DNA from: Ruminococcaceae bacterium UBA5423
Lineage (GTDB): Bacteria; Bacillota; Clostridia; Oscillospirales; Acutalibacteraceae
Direction of reading: 5' to 3'
NCBI GenBank assembly: GCA_002409375.1
Contig: DHNF01000072.1
Span: 608-10,714 of the forward strand
Length of the DNA stretch: 10,107 nt
Shown: positions 5,867 through 10,107 of the stretch, piece by piece
Layout: every line of letters begins with the position of its first letter
Position numbering within the stretch: the stretch's first letter is position 1
Translations under genes and position numbers: made by a program
The notes under the pieces: generated by a model
Told to the model about the DNA's origin: nothing
The model's database searches: none
Seen by the model: only the letters and a program-made list of their open reading frames with translations

Positions 5867-6565
5867 TTATCTCAAATTATTTATAATACTTTCAATTTCG
5901 TCCGCCGTTTGTATCATTTTTGCATTAAACTGAAAGGCTTTCTGTATTGCTATTAAATCTGACATTTCGCCAACCATATCCACATTTGACATTTCGATAT
6001 AACCGGCACACACTGTGCCGTCAGCCGAATATGCCTCGCCCGACCTTTCTGTTGCCGCAAAAAGATTATCTCCGCTTCTGTCGAGTCCCGTCGGGTTCGA
6101 AAAATTGAATATTCCTATTCTGCTATGCAAATCCTCACCATCAACAAGCACCCTGCCGCCATCTTTTCCGGCGACATAACCACCGCTCGCCGTCACAAGA
6201 TAATTTCCAGTCTGCTCATACGAGATGTAAAAAGTGCCGTCTCTTGTATACCTTGCACCTTGATTGGTTAGCACCCCGAAATAGCCTTCACAATCAAGTG
6301 CAAAATCAAGTTCGTTCCCGGTATGCACAAATCCATTGCGCGCATGGTTTGTAGTAACCTCGCCAGCTCTTGCACCATTGCCGACCTTGAGATTTTGTAC
6401 GCCTCCATCTTGGGTACCCAGATTGCTGTACAAAAGTTGCCCGAATCTGACTCTTTGTTTCTTAAAACCTGTTGTGCTAACATTGGCAATGTTGTTTGCC
6501 GTGTTGTCCATTGCCATTTGCTGGCAAGCAAGACCCGATCCTGCCGTATAAAATCCCCTTATCAT
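5867..6565 (-). CDS. flgG: Flagellar basal-body rod protein, FlgG type (FlhP-like)
   Basis: The 232-residue protein is a distal-rod subunit, assembled outside the membrane after export through the gate that includes FlhA. It opens MIRGFYTAGSGLACQQMAMD and NTANNIANVSTTGFKKQRVR, the rod/hook N-terminal signature with the FlgG-like NVSTTGFKK and FGQLLY. TGNELDFALDCEGYFGV (about residues 82-98) is the shared rod D1 motif (usually LD.AI.G.GFF). The C-terminus DLIAIQKAFQFNAKMIQTAD, then EIESIINNLR, is the FlgG/FlgE-type end. It is shorter than E. coli FlgG (260 residues), partly because the segment after LLY is compact. The AAGGAG ribosome binding site overlaps the stop codon of the preceding rod gene; the gap is 16 bases. 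Assignment as FlgG rather than FlgF rests on the C-terminus and gene order. Confidence 0.88.
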   Translation of the reverse strand: MIRGFYTAGSGLACQQMAMDNTANNIANVSTTGFKKQRVRFGQLLYSNLGTQDGGVQNLKVGNGARAGEVTTNHARNGFVHTGNELDFALDCEGYFGVLTNQGARYTRDGTFYISYEQTGNYLVTASGGYVAGKDGGRVLVDGEDLHSRIGIFNFSNPTGLDRSGDNLFAATERSGEAYSADGTVCAGYIEMSNVDMVGEMSDLIAIQKAFQFNAKMIQTADEIESIINNLR

Positions 6566-6581
6566 ATGTATGTCACTCTCC

Positions 6582-7334
6582 TTATGCGTTCATTCTGCCT
6601 AATTCAGTAGCTTTTTGCAATGTTGCGTCAATCATTTTTGCAACCTGGCTACACGACTGAAACGAGCGCTGGCTGACCAGCATATCCATCATCTCTTCCA
6701 CCATATTTGCGTTCGAAGCTTCCAAATACCCTTGGCAAACACTGCCTGAAAACTCCCGTTGCCCGGCATTGCCCACTAATGCGAACATGCCCTGCTCGTG
6801 TTTTACAAGAGCATCCATATTCACCGGATTGAAGATCTCGAGAATGTCAATCATTTCTCCGTTAACAAATACCTCTCCGGCAGGTGTTACCTCAAAATGA
6901 CTGCCGCCGGTATTTATTGGCCCGTTTTGTCCTAAAAGGAGGCCTCCGGATATGTTTGTTATTAAACCATTATCATCAAGGTAAAACTCTCCGTTTCTTG
7001 TGTAAAGAGTGCCTTGCTCACCCAACACCGAGAAAAATCCCTCACCGCTTATAGCCAGATCAAAAACGCCTCCGGTATGTGTCAGCACGCCCTGTTCAAA
7101 ATCTGTAAATACACTGTCAATTGTCTGCCCTTGGCTTATGCTGCCTATTTGCATGCTTGGCTGCAGTGCTGTGCCATCAAGCTTCATAACAAGCCTTTGC
7201 TGAAATGCTGAGCTGACCGCCTTATCTTTTTTGTAACCGCTCATTCTCGTGTTTGCAATATTGTCCCCGGTTATATCGAGTTTCCTGCTATTTGCGACCA
7301 TTCCCGCTCCGGCGGCGTAAAAACCTCTTACCAT
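6582..7334 (-). CDS. flgF: Flagellar basal-body rod protein, FlgF type (FlhO-like)
   Basis: The 250-residue protein is the partner rod subunit of the next gene. MVRGFYAAGAGMVANSRKLD and ITGDNIANTRMSGYKKDKAV form the conserved N-terminal rod motif (here NTRMSGYKK instead of the common NVNTTGFKK). GGVFDLAISGEGFFSV (about residues 88-103) is the shared D1 motif, and GTLYTRNGEFYLDDNGLITN is the usual following strand. The C-terminus (NMVEEMMDMLVSQRSFQSCS followed by QVAKMIDATLQKATELGRMN) departs from the FlgG form and is closer to FlgF/FlhO. AAAGGA lies eight bases before the ATG. In B. subtilis the two paralogues flhO and flhP are also adjacent; clostridial genomes often call both flgG. Adjacent genes with the same architecture suggest an old duplication. 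Confidence 0.86.
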   Translation of the reverse strand: MVRGFYAAGAGMVANSRKLDITGDNIANTRMSGYKKDKAVSSAFQQRLVMKLDGTALQPSMQIGSISQGQTIDSVFTDFEQGVLTHTGGVFDLAISGEGFFSVLGEQGTLYTRNGEFYLDDNGLITNISGGLLLGQNGPINTGGSHFEVTPAGEVFVNGEMIDILEIFNPVNMDALVKHEQGMFALVGNAGQREFSGSVCQGYLEASNANMVEEMMDMLVSQRSFQSCSQVAKMIDATLQKATELGRMNA

Positions 7335-7368
7335 ACAAATCGTCCTTTCCTAAGGTTTTATTGATTTC

Positions 7369-7398
7369 TTATAAAAAACCCTGCACTGGATAATTCAA
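7369..7398 (-). promoter_or_regulatory. Possible housekeeping-type promoter before the rod genes
   Basis: In the 102-base gap between sigD and the rod genes the minus strand has TTGAAT (7398-7393) and TTATAA (7374-7369) separated by 18 bases, a tolerable sigma-A match. The gap contains no sigma-28 -10 box and no convincing terminator after sigD. Matches of this quality are common in AT-rich sequence, so readthrough from flhA-sigD is an equally good explanation. Confidence 0.25.
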
Positions 7399-7436
7399 AT
7401 AATATTTTTGAGCACTTATAAAGCAGCATTTCTAAA

Positions 7437-8204
7437 TTATTCAGCAGGCATTAAATAACTGTTCAGAGCTTTTCTTATTCTTACAAGTGCCATCGAATGT
7501 ATTTGGCAAACGCGTGACGAGCTAATGCCCATAACACTTGCAATATCCTTTACTCTCAACTCTTCATAATAAAAAAGCGATATAACTAATCTCTCTTTTT
7601 CCGGCAGGCTGTCTATAGCTCTTGAAAGTTTTTCTTTGGTCTCGCGTTTAATAACATATTCCTGAGGTGACTGGCAATTATCTTTTATATTAAAATTTAC
7701 TATTTCTTCAAATGAAATAATATTGTAGTTGTGTGATTCATAAAGAATGCTTTCGACTTCACTTTGTTTAACGCCCATTTCTTCGGCAATTTCTTTATAA
7801 ACCGGCTCGCGTCCTGTTCTTGCCTTTATATTTTCATAGCATGTTTCAATTCTTTTTACCTTATCCCTTACCGATCTTGGCACCCAGTCCTGACCTCTTA
7901 TGTAATCGATGACCGATCCTCTTATCCTTAACGATGCATACGTTTCAAACTTGACATCACGGTTTTGATCATAGCTTTCAACAGCTTTTATAAGCGATAT
8001 CATACCGTTGCTTATAATATCCTCAATTGATGCCTTGCTTGAAAAGACATGGTACATTTTTTTTGCGGTTATCTCCACAAGATGCACGTAAAGCATAACA
8101 AGTTTATTTCTTAATTCTGTATCGCCTGTCTGCTTATACCTGTCCCACAGTTTTGCGGTATCAGATTCACAAGCGGTATCGACTTTTGATAATTCCTTAA
8201 TCAT
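7437..8204 (-). CDS. sigD: Flagellar RNA polymerase sigma factor SigD/FliA (sigma-28 family)
   Basis: The 255-residue protein directs RNA polymerase to late flagellar promoters of the TAAA-N15-GCCGATAW type. Region 2 is at about residues 40-115 (LVEITAKKMYHVFSSKASIE, then DIISNGMISLIKAVESYD, FETYASLRIRGSVIDYIR and DWVPRSVRDKVKRIE), where GSVIDYIRGQDWVPRSVR is diagnostic of the FliA/SigD/WhiG group. Region 3 (TGREPVYKEIAEEMGVKQSE) follows, and region 4 is near the end (LPEKERLVISLFYYEELRVK, then DIASVMGISSSRVCQIHSMA), with the helix-turn-helix in the last segment. Length equals that of B. subtilis SigD (254). The ATG at 8204 is preceded by AAAAGGGGTGA with seven bases between. It follows flhA by a 95-nt gap that can fold (8205-8299). 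FlgM, encoded downstream, is its inhibitor, and two matching promoters occur in this window. Confidence 0.96.
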   Translation of the reverse strand: MIKELSKVDTACESDTAKLWDRYKQTGDTELRNKLVMLYVHLVEITAKKMYHVFSSKASIEDIISNGMISLIKAVESYDQNRDVKFETYASLRIRGSVIDYIRGQDWVPRSVRDKVKRIETCYENIKARTGREPVYKEIAEEMGVKQSEVESILYESHNYNIISFEEIVNFNIKDNCQSPQEYVIKRETKEKLSRAIDSLPEKERLVISLFYYEELRVKDIASVMGISSSRVCQIHSMALVRIRKALNSYLMPAE

Positions 8205-8299
8205 TTTAAATTCACCCCTTTTATGAATTAGTAGGGAGTGCCATTTCGGCGTTTCTTAGTCGGGCAAACACAGTTTGCGGCCTATATACATTTTTATAT
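8205..8299 (-). promoter_or_regulatory. Structured leader before sigD with a candidate anti-Shine-Dalgarno segment
   Basis: Minus-strand hairpins visible here are GCAAAC/GTTTGC with a TGT loop (8278-8264), GCC-GAAAT-GGC (8250-8240), and two mutually exclusive pairings at the ribosome binding site. In one, CACTCC (8240-8235) pairs with GGGGTG (8218-8213), burying the Shine-Dalgarno sequence. In the other, AATTCA (8229-8224) pairs with TGAATT (8214-8209), leaving AAAAGGGG in the loop. I do not recognise a known riboswitch class. Pairings are read from the sequence; regulation is inference. I see no clear promoter or terminator in this gap. Confidence 0.35.
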
Positions 8300-10107
8300 T
8301 TATTGGATAGTGGCTAAAGCGGTAACCTGCACATTGCTTTCCAGTTCGTTATATGACAAAACCGTTATTTCGGGCAGCAGCTGTTCGGTCATTTTTCTAA
8401 AATAAAAGCGTACCACGGGAGAAGTCAGCACAATAATGTTATTGCCTTTCCCCTTTACTTTTTTTAGCTCTTCAATAAGCGAGGTAACAATCCTTTGCAT
8501 TGCATCGGGCTGCATCGCTACATATGATCCATGCTCGGTTTTTCTTACAGATGACATAATGCTTTTTTCAAGCTCAGGATCAAGGACAAGGGCATTTATT
8601 TTGTTGTTGTTCACATACAGACGGGAAATGGTTCTTTTAAGTGCCTGTCTTACATATTCAGTCAGCATGTCGGTGTCTTTTGTCACCGAACCGTAATCGC
8701 ATATGGTTTCCAGTATAGTAACCATATCCTTGATGGGCAACGATTCACTTAATAAATTGCCCAATATTTTCTGCAAGTCTCCTATAGATATGACCGATGG
8801 AATGGTATCTTCTACGAGTTCCCGGTTTAAATTTTTAACATTCTCGAGAATCTGTGAAACTTCCTGTCTTCCCAGTAATTCATTCGAGTGCCTTTTAACG
8901 GTTTCGGATAAATGTGTGATAATTACCGATATGGCGTCAATGACAGCATATCCATAAACTTCGGCGTCCTCTTTTTGGTTGTAAGTTATCCACTTTGCGT
9001 CTGATCCGAATACCGGCTCAATCACATCTATTCCTTCTATTTCGTCATCAAGCTGGTCTTCACCGGGCATAGCAAGGTAATGATCAACTAAAACCTCACC
9101 TTTCGCAACCTGCTCGCCTTTAATTTTTATTACATATTCACCGGGGGAAAGCTGTATGTTATCTCTTAAGCGCACCGAAGGGATTACAAAACCATAATCA
9201 GATGCAATCTGCTTTCGCAGCAAAACTACCCTATCCATAAAGCTGCTTTTTTCGGGACTGTCTATATACTGTACTATACTGTAACCAAATTCCATTTCTA
9301 TCTGCTCAACAGACAACAATGAATAAACGTTTTCGATATCGCGATAAAAATCCAAATCAGTTTCGAGTATTTCGGATTCATCCTCTTTTTCAATTGATGC
9401 ACTTTCTTTTTTTAATCTGACTCCTATAGCAATAAAAAGTGTTCCCAGCACCAACAGTGGCAATTTGGGCATTCCGGGGATAAGGCACAAAACATACATT
9501 GCCGCGCCGGCTATTGTCAACACAATGGACTGTGAAAAAAGCTGGCCCATAAGCTCGACACTCAAGCTGTTTTCTGAGGCTGCGCGCGTCACAATCATTG
9601 CGGTTGCGGTGGATATCATAAGCGCCGGAAGCTGCGCTACCAATCCATCGCCAATAGTCGCTATGGTATATGTCTGCATTATACCGGACATATCTCCCAG
9701 ACCGCTCATTAGCCCCGTTACGGCTCCGCCGATTATATTTACAAATATAATGACAATTGAAATGATGGCGTCGCCCTTTACAAATTTCGTTGCACCGTCC
9801 ATAGCACCATAAAAATCGGCGCTTCGTTGAATCTTGTTTCTGCGATCAATTGCTGTTTTTTCATCTATGATACCAGAGTTTAAATCTGCATCTATGGACA
9901 TCTGCTTACCCGGCATCGCATCTAAAGTAAACCTTGCTGCAACTTCTGAAACCCTCTCCGCACCTTTTGTAATGACAACGAATTGTATTACAACAATGAT
10001 TATAAACACAACAACACCGACAACCACATTATCGCCTATTACAAAATCTCCGAATGTTTTTATTACCTGACCGGCATGCCCGTTGTTCGACAATATAAGT
10101 CTTGTAG
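8300..10107 (-). CDS. flhA: Flagellar export-gate protein FlhA, C-terminal ~600 residues (runs off right edge)
   Basis: The frame is open to the right edge: complete codons begin at 10105 and read TRLILSNNGHAG, the usual FlhA sequence, so the in-frame TTG at 10093 is an internal Leu codon and about 80 N-terminal residues lie outside the window. Numbering from that Thr, membrane segments are near 27-45, 113-133, 147-172 and 194-228 (the last probably two passes). The FHIPEP-family signature VVITKGAERVSEVAARFTLD and DAMPGKQMSIDAD (to residue 74) is intact, as are ADFYGAMDGATKFVKGDA and GDGLVAQLPALMISTATAMI. From about residue 235 onward is the cytosolic domain that docks chaperone-substrate complexes such as FlgN with FlgK or FlgL. 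FlhA forms the nonameric ring of the flagellar type III export gate and uses the proton motive force. It directly precedes sigD. Confidence 0.97.
   Translation of the reverse strand, partial: TRLILSNNGHAGQVIKTFGDFVIGDNVVVGVVVFIIIVVIQFVVITKGAERVSEVAARFTLDAMPGKQMSIDADLNSGIIDEKTAIDRRNKIQRSADFYGAMDGATKFVKGDAIISIVIIFVNIIGGAVTGLMSGLGDMSGIMQTYTIATIGDGLVAQLPALMISTATAMIVTRAASENSLSVELMGQLFSQSIVLTIAGAAMYVLCLIPGMPKLPLLVLGTLFIAIGVRLKKESASIEKEDESEILETDLDFYRDIENVYSLLSVEQIEMEFGYSIVQYIDSPEKSSFMDRVVLLRKQIASDYGFVIPSVRLRDNIQLSPGEYVIKIKGEQVAKGEVLVDHYLAMPGEDQLDDEIEGIDVIEPVFGSDAKWITYNQKEDAEVYGYAVIDAISVIITHLSETVKRHSNELLGRQEVSQILENVKNLNRELVEDTIPSVISIGDLQKILGNLLSESLPIKDMVTILETICDYGSVTKDTDMLTEYVRQALKRTISRLYVNNNKINALVLDPELEKSIMSSVRKTEHGSYVAMQPDAMQRIVTSLIEELKKVKGKGNNIIVLTSPVVRFYFRKMTEQLLPEITVLSYNELESNVQVTALATIQ

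Noticed and set aside
6268..6531. Second minus-strand frame of 87 codons inside the FlgG-type gene
   Set aside because: It is out of frame with the strongly supported rod protein and encodes no recognisable domain.
5867..7334. The two adjacent rod genes as a recent tandem duplication
   Set aside because: They share only family-level motifs and differ in most residues and at the C-terminus, consistent with ancient FlgF/FlgG paralogues.
7335..7436. Intrinsic terminator after sigD
   Set aside because: Only a 5-bp AT-only stem (TCAAA/TTTGA) is present; there is no GC-rich hairpin followed by a T-run, so readthrough into the rod genes is likely.
8205..8299. Cyclic di-GMP (GEMM-I) riboswitch before sigD
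   Set aside because: GCAAAC, GAAA and purine runs are suggestive, but the ordered core motifs and the two-helix packing of GEMM-I cannot be laid out on either strand.

Overview
This is a compact flagellar late-gene cluster, every gene on the minus strand, so transcription runs from high to low coordinates. The order, the protein families and the AT-rich leaders with strong purine-rich ribosome binding sites point to a motile Bacillota, most likely a member of the Clostridia. The hook-to-flagellin block has the same order as Bacillus subtilis flgM-flgN-flgK-flgL-yviE-fliW-csrA-hag-fliD. Species cannot be named from the window.

Layout in transcription order: the C-terminal ~600 residues of the export-gate protein FlhA (runs off the right edge); a 95-nt leader and the flagellar sigma factor SigD/FliA; two rod proteins of the FlgF/FlgG (FlhO/FlhP) type; a sigma-28-type promoter; the anti-sigma factor FlgM; the chaperone FlgN; the hook-filament junction proteins FlgK and FlgL; a DUF6470/YviE-like protein of unknown function; FliW; CsrA; a second sigma-28-type promoter with a leader carrying three ANGGA motifs; a short 258-aa flagellin; a GC-rich hairpin; and the N-terminal 127 residues of the filament cap protein FliD (runs off the left edge). 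No intergenic stretch exceeds about 105 bases.

The genes work as a staged assembly program. FlhA and the rod proteins belong to the early basal body and export apparatus. SigD, held by FlgM until the hook is finished, drives the two sigma-28-type promoters (before flgM and before the flagellin gene). FlgN chaperones FlgK and FlgL. FliW and CsrA form the known translational homeostasis switch for flagellin, and the flagellin leader here has the sites such a switch needs.

I see no CRISPR array, tRNA, insertion sequence or clear sign of horizontal transfer, and no wholly new system. The items most worth a second look are the structured sigD leader with an apparent anti-Shine-Dalgarno segment, the triple-ANGGA flagellin leader, the hairpin between flagellin and fliD, and the unexplained DUF6470-type protein.
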